Below, piece by piece: positions 22,195 through 34,537 of a stretch of DNA of 64,000 nt. The DNA is from Benincasa hispida. Lineage: Eukaryota > Streptophyta > Magnoliopsida > Cucurbitales > Cucurbitaceae. The stretch is from positions 37,117,589-37,181,588 of the forward strand of contig NC_052349.1 in NCBI RefSeq assembly GCF_009727055.1, in the 5' to 3' direction. The stretch's first letter is position 1. Every line of letters starts with the position of its first letter. The position numbers and the translations under genes are program-made. Below the pieces are notes generated by a model. That model did not search any database. It was not told the DNA's origin and saw only the letters and a list, made by a program, of their open reading frames with translations.

Positions 22195-23093
22195 AAGTTG
22201 ATGTTAAGAGATGGTTGGCTACACAATTTGAAATGAAATATTTGGGCGAGGCATAGTATGTTCTTGGGATCCAAATAGTTCAGAACCGCAAGAACAGAAC
22301 TTTAGCGTTATCTCAAGCATCTTATATAGACAAGATGATGTCGATATATAAAATGCAAAATTCCAAGAAAGGAACATTGCCTTTCAGACATGGAATTCAT
22401 CCGTCAAAGGAACAAAGTCCTAAGACACCTCAAGAGGTTAAGGATATGAAACGAATTCCATATGCATCAACAGTAGGGAGTTTAATGTATGATATGTTGT
22501 GTACTTATCCTGATATATGCTATGCTGGAATGGTCAGTAGATTTCAGTCCAATCTTGGATATAATCATTGGATTGTCGTTCTCAAATATCTTTGGAGAAC
22601 GAAAAATTATATACTCGTGTATGCTAAGGATCTGATCCTTACTGAATACACTGATTCTGACTTCCAGACCGATATAGATTTGAAGAAATCAACTTTGGGG
22701 TCAGTATTCACTCTGTATGGAGGAGAAGTAGTGTGGAGAAGCATCAAGTAAAGTAGTATTGTTGACTCCATAATCGAAGTTGAGTATGTAGCTGTAAGTG
22801 AAGCGATGAAAGAAGCAGTATGCCTCAGAAAGTTCCTTACAAATTTGGAAGTAGTTCCAAATATGCACCTACTTGTCACCCTCTGCAAATTCAAAGGAAC
22901 CTCAAAGCCATAAGCGTGGAAAGCACATCGAGCGAAAGTACCATTTCATCAGAGAGATTGTACACAGAGGTGACGTGATCGTCATGCAGATAGCCTCACA
23001 AGACAACTTAGTTGATCCATTTATGAAGGCCCTCTCGAACAAAGTGTTTGAGGGTCACCTAGTAGGACTAGGTCTACGAGATATTTGTAACTA
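22195..23093 (+). pseudogene. Copia RT end and RNase H remnant
   Basis: The frame resumes with the RT thumb (WLATQFEMKYLGEA, a stop, then LGIQIVQNR), then SQASYIDKMM, YASTVGSLMYDMLCTYPDI and the RNase H part: TDSDFQTDIDLKKST (first Asp), the SIIEVEYVAVSEAMKEAV block (Glu), and the VDPFMKAL tail typical of copia ends. A stop at 22749 and a frameshift near 22880 break it. The protein ends at the TAG at 23092, just before a PPT-like tract. Confidence 0.85.
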
Positions 23094-23211
23094 GGGCAAG
23101 TGGGAGATTTTATGCCTATTTGATGCCCTGGTTTATTGTATTTATCTTTTTTATTCTCTCATTGTAACTCAACATTGTATATATTTGTATATATTGATCC
23201 ACTGGAGTTTC

Positions 23212-23228
23212 AGTCCAAGTGGAAGTAT
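23212..23228 (+). promoter_or_regulatory. Polypurine tract of the copia element
   Basis: CCAAGTGGAAGTAT directly precedes the 3' LTR start TGTTAGG. A second purine tract, GGGCAAGTGGGAGA, follows the stop codon at about 23094, as is common in copia elements. Confidence 0.65.
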
Positions 23229-23290
23229 TGTTAGGTTGTGTGTCCTAAAACTCACAGTTTCTAAAGTTAAACACATTCAATTATTAATGT
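23229..23290 (+). repeat. 3' LTR remnant of the copia element
   Basis: TGTTAGGTTGTGTGTCCTAAAACTC and the following 35 bases match the first part of the 5' LTR at 13550, then homology ends. The next 33 bases are unassigned. Confidence 0.8.
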
Positions 23291-23323
23291 GTGGTTAATG
23301 CGATGAAATAATGGTGTAGAATA

Positions 23324-24357
23324 TGATGCTTAATTTTATGAAGTGGAAATGTGGATGATATGCGTTGATGAAATCGCGTTGTACAGGGACTTGTAAGTAT
23401 AAGTTTCATGGTAAGTGTAAATGTAAATTCGTCTGAGTTTCCTAGTAAGTATAAGGTCGAACACAGGGACTTGTGAAAACAGATTGTGTTTGTAATTTTT
23501 GTGAAGGACTTTACGGTAACTGGATAAATAAGTAAATTGTTGGGTTTGTTGTTTGCATTGATGAAAAATAAATAAATGCGGTAAAGTTTGAAAAGATTTG
23601 GTAAATGGAAGATGCGATGAGTATGCGGTGAATGGGTTGAGAAAAGTTTCGGTTAACACTTCCTAGGATGCGTTCATGCTATGCGATCATGCAACATGCA
23701 TACAATAGTAAACCGCCTCTCGGTGCGAATGCCATGACTTCTAAGGTTAGAACACATATGATATATGCACTAAGTTTATAGAACTTACACATAAGCCTCT
23801 ATTCTTATTTATGCGACAACGAAATGACACACACATAAATAAAGCAACCACATAATATCATTCCCATCTTTAGGATGCATGTGATGCAAGTTAACAAATA
23901 GAGCTTATCTTTAAGTCCCTATCTCTTATTTATCTAGTTCTAATCTGGCTCTCTCGAGTTCAGATTCTAACCTAGCTCTCTCAAGTCATTAGGTTCTTTC
24001 TTTAGACTCTCTCTTGAGTAGCTCTAAACGGTATTTGGCACAACATAAATCAAGATAATCGCAAACAATGAACTTCCTAGGTCATGTTAGCTTAGTTTTC
24101 CTCAACCTATTCGACTAGTTTAACTACTCATGTGAACTAAGAGAGTGAACAGATGTAGAAATAGAACTTCTATTGTATAAATATGAAGATGAAGTACAAA
24201 ATAACAATGCAAGTATAGAATAAAGGGCCTGGAAGCAATCTCTTGCTATCCTGGCTTTTACACTGATTTCTACTCATGGTCAAAAGATAGTCTCACTGTC
24301 GCGAGAGTCGGCCCGCTCTTTGCTTCTTCGCCCCAAGGTTCACTCTCAAGTTGCCTT
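23324..24357 (-). repeat. Truncated gypsy LTR of the B/C family, minus orientation
   Basis: Reverse complement of the 3' two thirds of the LTR at 47191-48833: shared blocks are the CTGTGTTCGACC block, the AACCCATTCxxC block and, at 24235-24357, the CTGGCTTTTACACTG and GTCGGCCCGCTCT segments. It is cut in U5/R at 24357 and joins a gag remnant. Confidence 0.75.
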
Positions 24358-26395
24358 GGTTGATTACTAGTTTAACTCATCTCAGCAATAGGTTCTTGGG
24401 GCTATGCCTTTTCCAAGAAAGCATGTGTCATAAGAGAAGTATGTTCAACAGTTCAGGTTTAGATCACCTCCCTTTTGTGAAGATGCAACATTGTCAGAGC
24501 TCGTGTCCCAAAATGTTGTGAACTCTCTGCCATGGTAGTAATTAACTTCCTTGCTTTAGACAGGGTCTTACTCACCAAAGTTCATCCACTAGCTGCGTCA
24601 ATTTTATTTGTATCACCTAGAACAAGACCTTCATAAAAGTATTGGATCAGAAGCACATTTAAGATCTGGTGATGTGGCAACCTAGCACACAGGCGTTTGA
24701 AACACTCCCAGTACTAATGTATTATCTCCCAAGCCGTCTGTGTTATCCCATATACTTTTTACAAATGCTTGTGTCTCTCAAGGATAGAAAGAATTTCTCT
24801 ATGAACTACTTCATGTCCTCGATAACTTGTATATATACAAGTTATCATCTCCTATGTCTAGAATATTGAAGAGTTATTGATGAGAAAAGCATTGAGATCA
24901 TAAGAAAATAGAGAAGAATGTCAATGAATGTAAATGTAAAGCTTGCAAAAATTACATCACAAATAAGCTAAATATTTAGAAATACAGATGAAAATAAAGA
25001 AGAAAAGTATGTGTTGGAATCCTCATGCAGTAGAACAATATTGCGACAAAGAAACATCAAACGCATAAGAGGGGACCAATGACTACGTGAAAATGTTTTT
25101 TGATGCGCTTGCTATAGTTCGAGTGGCAAAATGGTCCCCTTGTCCAGCACTATATATATAGTGGCCCTGAAAGAGAGAAAAACATTTGGATTTGAGAGAA
25201 TTCAGACACACAGAGAAAAATATTCTCGAACCCAATTTGGTGAAGAACATTTCATCCATTCCCAAGGAGATCTTCCTCGAGAACCACCACTTCCACCATT
25301 GTCACTGATGGTAAGAACTCGAGAGAGTCTTCAGCTTCGCCAGTCCACCGCATTTGCCTCACTATGCAACAACATCACCCCTTCAAGTGGACGGGAAATA
25401 AGAGATTGGTAATGGCAACTGATCCTCACTCCATCCATCTTCTTCCTCTTATTATTCAGTTTTTCCATCTCTTTATTTTTCTAATATATTGTAACGAACT
25501 AATTTCTAAACTAATATACATCATGATTTCCACCGTCATCTTCTTCTCCGATTTTATTTTATCCCAAACCATGAGTAGCTAAATCTTTAGAGGCTTCAGG
25601 TGAGGTTAGCATCATTCTGGCGAACTTAATGATAAGTTAATGATCATTTGGCTTGGTGCACATTTAACACCAACTCTTGGTTCAATCTAGCTAATCAAAC
25701 AAAATGGTAACAATTAACTACTTGAAATAGCAAGTAATTGTGGATCTCACTAAGCCACGTAAGTAGTGTATTTAGAAATCAATACAACCTTATGATCAAA
25801 TTAATGTATAACCCAGCATCATAGAGATATGATATATTCGGTTCACTCATCGAGAGATGGAGTTTAGTTGAGGTAATGAACATGAATAGGAGCTTAGCAT
25901 TAGGATCATTAGATGGATGATATTCAGCTCAACCCCTTCTTTTCTTGCCACTTTTTATTCTCGATTCACTTTGTGTCTCACCGTGCACACACACATTTCA
26001 TCGCATCCCATCGAATGGTCGTTGTTCTTATTTGTTTCTTTTAACATTTACCCAAGATAACGCATACAAATTTCAATTATTGATAAATCTTCTTTGAATA
26101 TGAGAGCATAGAACCGTTGCGTAATTAGTTGAATTTCCCTAAAATAATCTTCATGTTCGACCTCGATTCTCACTGAGAATACCTTCTATTAAGTTTATAC
26201 TTGGGCATTTATATAAGAAAACTTATGTAATTTCTTTCATTAAATGAGCACATGATAGAGCATAAAGTAAAGACAATAGTCCTTCCAAGTTGTCACTGAT
26301 CCAGTAGGCAAGTAGTAAAAATAGTCCTTGGCACTGTTCTTTAAGAAGAACGGAAAGCCTCTCAGATTCATCTACTAAAAAAATGACATGAAAAA
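24358..26395 (-). pseudogene. Ty3/gypsy gag remnant split by a solo LTR
   Basis: Minus-strand pieces 26370-26284 and 24819-24358 join across the insertion. The first reads LRGFPFFLKNSAKDYFYYLP followed by TGSVTTW, the retrotransposon Gag core. The second continues EDMKxFIEKFFLSLR, YWECFKRLCARLPHHQ, LIQYFYEGL and NKIDAAS. Codons on the two sides meet in the middle of the TTW-KDMK segment, where a 5-bp TSD lies. Stops and a shift show it is dead. The same Gag family appears in the tandem duplication at 4.8-8.1 kb. Confidence 0.8.
24820..26278 (+). mobile_element. Solo gypsy LTR with TSD GTCCT
   Basis: A 1459-base insertion in the gag remnant, flanked by GTCCT at 24815-24819 and 26279-26283. 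The left tip is a perfect 26-bp palindrome starting GATAACTTGT, like the U3 tip of family A. A TATATATATAG TATA-like box at about 25152 and a GAGTAGCTAAA segment near 25573 fit a plus-oriented LTR related to the B/C family. Ends are CG and TA rather than TG and CA, so it has aged. The frames at 25131-25582 are LTR sequence. Confidence 0.75.
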
Positions 26396-26603
26396 AGAGA
26401 AAGAGAGTTCAAGAGAAAAAATGTCTTGTTATAAGTTCACGTAAGAAGGTAGCACCCCAGGACAAAAGGAAACAATATATTACCAAAGACGAAGCTTCCT
26501 CTTACGATGAAGACCTTGATTCTATTTTACTGTAAGATGATGTTTGATGACATTTCAAAGATAAAATCTATGTTTATTTAGATGTATGAGTAGTTTGAGT
26601 AAT

Positions 26604-26859
26604 CATGAGAATATGAGGCCCGAGATGGTTACAAGGTCGGAAGACCTAGTTTTTGAGCCTGTACCAGAACCTCACGGGATGTCAGGGAGTCATAGGGCCT
26701 AGTTCCTGAGCCTATGAGAGGAACCTCATATGGGATGGTCGAAGAACTGACGAGTCTAGTCTTTTATCCTATAAGAGAAGGATCTATGTGTACATAGTAG
26801 TAATATGAAGGATATGGTTAACTATTTATCGTTTGTTTAGTAGAGCAGGTAGTAGATGC
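26604..26859 (+). repeat. L2 LTR fragment (left part), plus orientation
   Basis: Matches the reverse complement of about 14430-14680: repeated phrases of the type GGATGGTCAGAAGACC and CCTAGTTCCTGAGCC. It continues on the far side of gypsy element A at 44398, so the gypsy element inserted into it. Its own 5' limit is not resolved; 26396-26603 holds nothing I recognise. Confidence 0.7.
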
Positions 26860-28663
26860 TGATACTTATAACGCTTCGGTATGAATGAATGTTATTAAAT
26901 GCTAGTAATGATGCGATACTACTACTATTTATGCGTTAATTAGGCATTGCTCAGGTAGTATGCCCTGCGTTGTCACAAGTTTCCTTACGATGGAACCAAG
27001 TGTAATTCCACTGCAAGTTTCTCGGTATGATCCGAGGTTGAACACGGGGATGTGGTGCCGGTTATTGCGGTATGTTCATGGTATATGCAACCGGGTTTTT
27101 AATTCTTTATAAAAGGTGTGTACAGTATGTAAATTGTACAAAAATAAAGGAAAGCGGTAAAAATGCGATAAAACATAAAAATACAATAAACCTAAGCTAG
27201 ACGTTACAAGATACAAGCTTTATGTGCAAGATACTAGGATTAAGGCTGGTTGTGAAGATTGTGCAAAGACGTGGGATGCGATGACAAGTCTTGTGAACAG
27301 ATTAGAAAGAGAACGATAAGTATTACAAATAACGCAAGTTCTTAATTGAAATTGAAGGTACAAATACTGTTCTGCTCTTCTCTTGGCGTACACCTCTCAA
27401 TGATCGGCCACGTTTCCCATATATCTGTGGTGAAACAGAGTCTAACGTAATGAACGCAAGGTTGCTTCCATGTCTAGAAGTACTACTCACTTTAGTTAAC
27501 GCACTCTTCTGACCTTCTCTCGATAGATCAGAATGACATCTTCACTTCTGCTCTCACAGGTGAAGATGTCGTCTAGCATGCTTTAGCTAAACGTATTTTA
27601 TAACTTTAATACATATTAAGTTCTTGGTGGTTCATAATGCTCATCAAGGGATTAAGAAAACATCATGAAGAAAGTGACTAATGGGTGAACGGAGATAGAC
27701 AGAAAATGGTAAATGAAATCTATCGAAATATTTAATATTTCTACTAAGTGTTTGATACATGATGTGTGAATGAAGAGATAAAGAAAATATGGAATACAAT
27801 GAAAGAGAGATAGAACAGATACAATCCGGTGCCAATATCTTGGCACAGATTCAATGGGGATCTGCTTGCCGGATAGGATGGTTTCAATGCAGGAAGAGCT
27901 TCCCTCTCAGGCTTGCTTCACTAGTAGCAAGGGTTTCTGCACAGAGCTTCGATCGGGTATATGACAGGTCAGATCTGAGATTTACCTCTCGGTCTTATCT
28001 TGTTCTCTTTCCAGATTTCTTCTCTTCAGCATTCAGCTCGACCTTTTCTCTCTAAAATCTTACAGCACTTAGCCCAGTATCAGATAGCATATTTTTCTCT
28101 GAAATCGTTGGGGTATTTATAGAAGCAGATCTTTGACTTTAGCCTTGTGGTCCCCACTTGATTGTTATGGTAATTTCGGAGATGGAAAGATTTTATTCCT
28201 TTTGCTATGCAATCAGACCATCAATTCTGCACAACCATTAGTTATACACGTGTCTCAATCTCTCGCTCTTGCATTGCTCGGTTGCATCTTTCGATCATAG
28301 GTTCGCATGCGGTATTTGTTTTTATTACCGTATGCGGTTGAAACATAGCTCTGGACCGACTGTCATATTGCGCCATTACTTCAGTAATCGTCTCTTTATG
28401 GTTGATCTACGGGCACAATGTTACAGAGATGCGTTGATTAGTTTCTCATGAGCCTTGAGCACAAGCAGTGACTTGGTCTCCTGCAAAACAGAGTAGAGTT
28501 TGGCTTGTCCTCCATCTTTTTGGCGTTAGTGAATGTAATTGCAAACATTTATAATTATTGTCATACTAGGTTAATTTTCATACAATTGGCGCATAATTAC
28601 TAACTTTTGGCCGCAATATCTAGATAAAGTGGCATAAATAACTTGTATTTCTACAAGTTATCA
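26860..28663 (-). repeat. 3' LTR of gypsy element A
   Basis: 1804 bases. On the minus strand it begins TGATAACTTGTAGAAAT, a terminal hairpin, and on the plus strand the other end is TGATACTTATAACGC. It is about 50 bases longer than its partner because the partner lacks a segment equivalent to about 27477-27525. Confidence 0.9.
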
Positions 28664-28677
28664 CACCCCCAAATTTA
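28664..28677 (-). promoter_or_regulatory. Polypurine tract of gypsy element A
   Basis: On the minus strand AAATTTGGGGGTG lies directly before the 3' LTR start TGATAAC. It would prime plus-strand DNA synthesis. Confidence 0.8.
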
Positions 28678-30292
28678 GATATATGCTTGTCCTCAAGCAT
28701 ATCTTATACTAAGGAAATCATGCTCTATTTCTATCCTATATTTCTACGATGATTGGTTGCTCCGAATGTTACACTTAGACACATTATCTGATATCGCACT
28801 TTCATTCTATCCTTGCTAATTCTTAGCAAGCCTTACTTTATTCTTCTATGTAACAAAATTCTGCTTAAAGACACTTTTCGAGTTTTCAAAATAGAAAGTT
28901 TCTCTCTTCTTTATCAAAACAACTTGATGTAATTTATTCACTAAAGACAGTTGGTCATGCTTACACTTTTCATTTTGGTTGTCCCCACGGGTGTCATGCG
29001 AACATCTAACTATGGTAGTGTGCCAGTTCTAACTTTAACTCATGATAATCAGAGGAGTTGTCCCTTGCATTTTTTTTTTTGGTTTATACATCGTTGTTCT
29101 TGGAAACCCACTTTCGTTTTGGCTTGCTCCTACTGGTGTCATACGAATATCCAACTACGAGCAGGCTCTTTTCACAACTAAACTCTTATTAGGTTGGGAA
29201 CAGTTTTGCAATTTCCCCTTGCGCTGACATTGGATCTTTGCAATATATATATATATATATACACACACGAAAATGGATGCATTTTCTGAAATACTACATA
29301 CTTCTGAGTTCATCTGCTCAGACCTTCCCCACCCCTAAATTTAATGACGAGCAAGGTTCTCATTGCGTTGTTTGGATAGACTAGACAAACACTTAGAAGA
29401 AAATTCCAAAAAGAAGGTTTGAGCAGGACTTTGAAAGAAAAAAGGTAAAGTACTGCTAAACTAAGAGTTAACTAAGTGTTAGTTAGAATTTACTAAGTAC
29501 AGCAAATGTTTCTTAGTGTAAACATATAATACATCATAGCAACACAATGAAGATCGAAAAAATACAAGAGTAAAAATATAGCAAAGATTAACAAAGGAAG
29601 ATAAAGAAAGAGCCACAGGCAAGGAGTAGAGTGAATTATGTACTTTGATTGTATTGACTATTAACAAAGTATGCGAATATATTACAAATGGTCGCATTAC
29701 AAACAAAATTTTCTCATGACTGTACAAGAGTCAAAGAATTTGGTAAAGTTACAATTTGAATCGAAATGGTGCATGATTTACAATTCATGTCATGCTTCCA
29801 ATAAATGCAGATACATTTTTGTTGAGGACAGGCAACATGCATATTTCCCCACAGCACACCCCTTAACTAAATACATTTCTGGAGGATACCTCAACATAGT
29901 GCATTTAACTAAGACCAGGCAAAAGACGCATATGTGCGCAATACACCTCTCACCGCAATGTATTTGGGTGTATTAGATGCATATCTCCTCTTCTTTCTTA
30001 CTTACTACACCCATCCTCTCGTTATATACCACTTTATTTTCCTCTCTTCCTAACGCAAGTTGAAAAGGGTCTTGTGGTGATTTATCGATCATTCACAAAG
30101 TCATGCGCCTATACTACTACATTTAACGTATGGAAACATGTGAAACTTCTAGAACATTAAAGACTAATCCTACTAAACAGTGATCACAAAATGAAACAAA
30201 CGGTAAAAGAAAGCTATAAAGAAAGCAAGTAAACATAGATGGGAAGGCCGACTGAAAGAAGTTCTCAGAATTACCTCAATCGCTTTCCCTCA
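28678..30292 (-). other. Long non-coding 3' region of gypsy element A
   Basis: Between the integrase end and the PPT lie 1.6 kb without a clear sense frame. Athila and Tat elements often carry an env-like or an antisense frame here. The longest antisense frame, 29671-29976 (101 residues), has no recognisable domain. A (TA)n microsatellite runs at about 29243-29260. Confidence 0.6.
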
Positions 30293-31480
30293 AAGCATTT
30301 TAATCCTGCTTGCCCAAATCAATGGTGTCCATGCACCGATCGAAGTCGCCCCCATAGTAGGGTTTGATCTGCTGACCATCGACTTTGAATGCTCTGCTCC
30401 CATCCAACGTTGTTAATTCCACTGCGTCGTGGGAAAAGAAGGTCCTGATCCGAAATGGCCCGGACTAGCGAGACTTCAACTTTTTAGGGAACAGTCACAG
30501 ACGTGCGTTGAATAGCAATACCTGTTGACCTTCGTGAATGTTTGGTCGTTTATGCGGTCATCATGCCATTTCTTCGTTTTCTCCTTATATCTTGGCATTT
30601 TCATAGGCATCCCTTCGCCATTTGACCAACTGATTCAATTGTAACTTCCGAACTTTCCCCGCATTGGCTAAATCGAACTTCAGTTTCTTGCATGCCCACA
30701 TTGCCTTGTGTTCCAACTCGAGCGGCAGATAATAAGCTTTTTCGAAGACCAGGGCGTATGGAGACATGCCAATTGGTGTTTTGTAGGTAGTTCTGTAAGC
30801 CCAAAGTGCCTCGTCAAGCTTGGGTGACCAATCTCTTCTGGCAGTATTAACCATCTTCTCCAAGATCGTTTTGATCTCTCTGTTAGAGATCTCTTCCTGC
30901 CCATTAGTCTGTGGGTGATAAGCAGTTGCCACTTCATGGTAATGTTGAATTTTGTCAACAGGTTAGCAATTATGCAGTTGATGAAGTGAGAGCCTTCATC
31001 GCTGATTAAGGCACGTGGCGTTCCATAGTGCGCAAAAATATTCTTCTTCAAAAACTTTGCCATAGTGGCTGCGTCATTCTTGGCATATGCGATGGCCTCA
31101 ACCCATTTTGATACATAATCAACTGCAACCAAAATATATTGATGACCTTCAAATGGTGGAAATGGGCCCATGAAGTCAATTCCCCTATATCAAATAATTC
31201 AACTTCTAAGATTGACGTCAATGGCATTTCATTTCTTTTAGATATATTCCCTGTCCTTTAGCACCTGTCGCATTGCATAACATGGGCATGGGCATCCTTG
31301 AATAGAGTTGGCCAAAAGTAGCCGCACTGTAAGACTTTTGCTGCAGTCCTTTACCCCCCAAAATGTCCTCTATATGAGGACTCATGACAGAGTTCTAAAA
31401 TGATCTTGGCTTCTTGCTTAGGAACGCATCGACGTGTTATATGATTAGGTCCTTGTCGATATAGAAATGGATCGTCCTAG
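30293..31480 (-). pseudogene. Integrase of gypsy element A, frameshifted
   Basis: The catalytic core is spread over two frames. The first (from 31171) has GIDFMGPFPP with the first Asp and ALISDEGSHF with the second Asp. A shift near 30935 moves to [20 protein letters not shown], which holds the catalytic Glu. The C-terminal part, running to about 30293, has the FPKKLKSR-W-GPFRI-like segment and ends near a KVNGQRIKPYY-like motif, with further stops. The upstream zinc-binding region at 31480-31200 is degenerate. It follows RNase H directly, as in gypsy elements. Confidence 0.85.
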
Positions 31481-31515
31481 AAATAAAATTTCGCATCATG
31501 TCTTAGCTTCTTCTT

Positions 31516-32850
31516 CTACTGGTAGGTATAATCATCCAGTAGTTGACTGCAAACTATAAAGTTTACTATGTCCACATACCAAGGAACATTAACGCGTACC
31601 GCCATCAGCAGCTCATCGGGGAATCTTTCCTCAATATCTTTTTCTGTACCTTGAACCTCCCAATTTTCCAGTCTTGACAAATGATCTGCGACTTGGTTCT
31701 CGGTGCCCTTCCTATCTTTAATTTCCAGGTCAAACTCTTGCAGGAGCAATACCCACCGTATCAATCTTGGTTTTGCATCCTTCTTCGTCATTAGATATTT
31801 AATCGAAGAGTGATATGTATACATCACCATATTTGTTCCGATTAGATACTGTCGAAACTTCTCCAGTGCAAATACCACTGCAAGCATTTCTTTCTCTGTG
31901 GTCATATAGTTCTCTTGTGCGTCGTTCAGTGTTTTACTCGCATAATAAATGGCATGCAAAACCTTTTCCCAGCATTGACTCAGAACTGCGCCCATAGCAT
32001 ATCCGCTAGCGTCACACATCAATGCAAAGGGTTGCATCCAATCTGGCACAACCAAAATCGGAGTGGAGATAAGTACATCTTTTAATGTGTTAAATGCTTT
32101 AGTGCAGGCATTATCAAATTTGTACTCGCGGTCAACTTCGAGAAGTGCACTAAAGGGTCTTGCGATCTGAGAGAAATTGCGAATAAATCTTCTATAAAAT
32201 CCCACGTGACCCAGAAAGCTCCTTAGTGTTTTTACATTCACTGGTGGTGGTAATTTGGAAATTGCGTCAATTTTTTCTTGATCAATTTCCAATCCTGCCT
32301 TGAAGATTTTGTGACCCAGAACTATTCCTTCCTCTACCATGAAGTGGTATTTTTCCCAATTCAGTACAAGATTTGTTTCCACACATCTCTTCAAGACATT
32401 CTCAAGGTTGGTCAAACAGGAGTCATAGTTACTGCCGAAAACTGAGAAATCATCCATGAAAACCTTGGCTGACTCCTCCAAGTAATCCGAAAATATTGCC
32501 ATCATGCATCGTTGAAAAGTGCCCGGTGCATTATAGAGTCCAAATGGCATGCGTTGGAATGTGAACGTACTAAATGGGCACGTGAAGGTTGTCTTGTCCT
32601 GATCCTCCGGCGCAATTTCTATTTGGTTATACCCTTAATAGCCATCAAGAAAGCAGAAAAATTCGTTCCCCGCAAGTCTGTCCAACATCTGGTCAATGAA
32701 CGGGAGTGGAAAGTGGTCCTTTTTAGTGGCCAAATTTAGTTTGCGGTAGTCCATGCAGATTCTCCACCCCGTAGTTGTCCTTGTGGGAACCAATTCATTC
32801 TTGTCATTGGTGATGACTGTCATCCCCCCTTTCTTTGGAACACACTGCAC
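31516..32850 (-). pseudogene. Reverse transcriptase and RNase H of gypsy element A
   Basis: Two stretches in the same frame are separated by one stop at 32635. The first reads VPKKGGMTVI, TGWRICMDYRKLN, and FPLPFIDQMLDRLAG; the second starts [20 protein letters not shown] and holds the RT catalytic motif FMDDFSVF at about residues 31-38. RNase H follows: [12 protein letters not shown] (Asp), [10 protein letters not shown] (Glu) and then [10 protein letters not shown], where element B has [10 protein letters not shown], so a conserved RNase H Asp has become Tyr. The 344-residue second stretch is the longest open frame of the element. Confidence 0.9.
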
Positions 32851-32859
32851 TGGGTTTAC

Positions 32860-33852
32860 CTAAATGCTATCAGATATTGGGTAGATGACACCGGCATCCA
32901 GCCACATCATTATTTCCTTCTTTACAACCTCCTTCATGGCAGGTTTTAAGCGACGTTGCCTTTCTACTAATCCATTCTTTCCTTCCTCCACATGAATCTT
33001 ATGCATGCAATACGAAGGACTGATTCCTCGAATATCTGCTAAGGTCCATCCTAAGGCATTTACGTTGTTTCTTAGGATCTGTATGATAGCATCTTCTTTC
33101 TTCTTACTTAGTGAGGCAGAGATGATAACTGGTAACGTGTCGTTACTTCCCAAGTAAGCATACTTTAAGTGCACTGGCAACGACTTTAACTCTAACACAG
33201 GTGGCTCTTCTAAAGATGACTTAATGCGCTGTGAAGTTCATTCAGACAACTCGAGCGGTTCAAAATTAGATTCAGCATGAATTGCGGTGCAATCCTCCTC
33301 CAATGTTGCGCTGTTTTCAACATCTTCCTCCTCTGTTTCCTTTAGGTATTCGTGCACCTGTTCTCCCTGCAGTTCTTCGATATATTGGAAGTTTTCCACA
33401 TCTTCTGGATACTTCAACGCATTGAGTATGTTGAACTTCACCTCTTGAGTACGTTGAACTTTACCTCTTGATCATCGACCCAGATGGTCAACTCTCCTTT
33501 TTGCACATCAATCAATGCTCGCCCTGTAGCGAGAAATGGGCGTCTCAGGATGGTAGGGATTTCTCTATTTGCCTTATAATCCAATATAATGAAATCTGCA
33601 GGGAAGATAAACTTGTCTACCTGCACGAGAATATCTTCTATTTTACCCTCTGGAAGCTTTATTGATCTATCGGCTAACTATAATGTAATCATGGTTGGTC
33701 TGGCTTCGCCGATGTCCAGCTACTTAAAGATTGACAAGGGCATCAAATTTATGCTCACCCCCAAATCACACAGTACGTTCCCGACCATCTTCCCTCCTAT
33801 GATGCAAGGTAATGTAAAGGTCCCTGGATCATTCATTTTAGCAGGGAGATTA
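32860..33852 (-). pseudogene. Protease and PR-RT linker of gypsy element A
   Basis: Just inside the nested L2 element the minus strand reads PAKMNDPGTFTLPCIIGG and LCDLGVSINLMPLSIFK, the retropepsin region with DLG at the active site. At 33626-33438 it continues [20 protein letters not shown] and [19 protein letters not shown]. An acidic linker follows (33441-33238), then LPVHLKYAYLGSNDTLPVII leading into RT. Stops lie at 33238 and 32860 and a frame change near 33440. The inserted L2 element separates this from gag. Confidence 0.85.
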
Positions 33853-34077
33853 TGTCACACATCGCCCCCAAACCACCTTCTCCGCCTGGGAGAGGGATGC
33901 AACTGCAGCAGTTATCAACCCTTGAGCTCACACTTACTGCCTAATGATTCTTGCGGAATAACTCTGATACCATACTATAACTTATACACAGCGGAATGAT
34001 TAAGTCAAGGAGATAAACTATAACAGATTAAGTAGGCCCATCTTTTATTACGACAGTCATATAACGTTTATACACCT

Positions 34078-34537
34078 NNNNNNNNNNNNNNNNNNNNNNN
34101 NNNNNNNNNNNNNNNNNNNNNNNNNNNNNNNNNNNNNNNNNNNNNNNNNNNNNNNNNNNNNNNNNNNNNNNNNNNNNNNNNNNNNNNNNNNNNNNNNNNN
34201 NNNNNNNNNNNNNNNNNNNNNNNNNNNNNNNNNNNNNNNNNNNNNNNNNNNNNNNNNNNNNNNNNNNNNNNNNNNNNNNNNNNNNNNNNNNNNNNNNNNN
34301 NNNNNNNNNNNNNNNNNNNNNNNNNNNNNNNNNNNNNNNNNNNNNNNNNNNNNNNNNNNNNNNNNNNNNNNNNNNNNNNNNNNNNNNNNNNNNNNNNNNN
34401 NNNNNNNNNNNNNNNNNNNNNNNNNNNNNNNNNNNNNNNNNNNNNNNNNNNNNNNNNNNNNNNNNNNNNNNNNNNNNNNNNNNNNNNNNNNNNNNNNNNN
34501 NNNNNNNNNNNNNNNNNNNNNNNNNNNNNNNNNNNNN
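34078..34537. other. Assembly gap of 460 N
   Basis: Unread sequence within the L2 3' LTR. The matching part of the sister LTR, about 37860-38236, is about 377 bases, so the gap length is probably a scaffold estimate. Apparent reading frames across it are meaningless. Confidence 0.95.

Larger units (their letters stand above)
13550..23290 (+). mobile_element. Defective Ty1/copia retrotransposon with nested solo LTR
   Basis: Order: 5' LTR (13550-18187, interrupted), iMet-type PBS (18190), a 2.2 kb non-coding leader, shortened gag-protease, integrase, missing RT core, RNase H, PPT, and only about 60 bases of the 3' LTR. GAG-PR-INT-RT-RH order is the copia order. Both LTRs start alike (TGTTGGTTTGTGTGTC and TGTTAGGTTGTGTGTC). 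The 3' side is lost at a junction with a gypsy LTR near 23.3 kb, so no flanking TSD can be read. It cannot be autonomous. Confidence 0.85.

Noticed and set aside
29671..29976. 101-residue plus frame as an antisense gene of gypsy A
   Set aside because: No recognised domain and no support beyond being open; kept only as a question in the findings.
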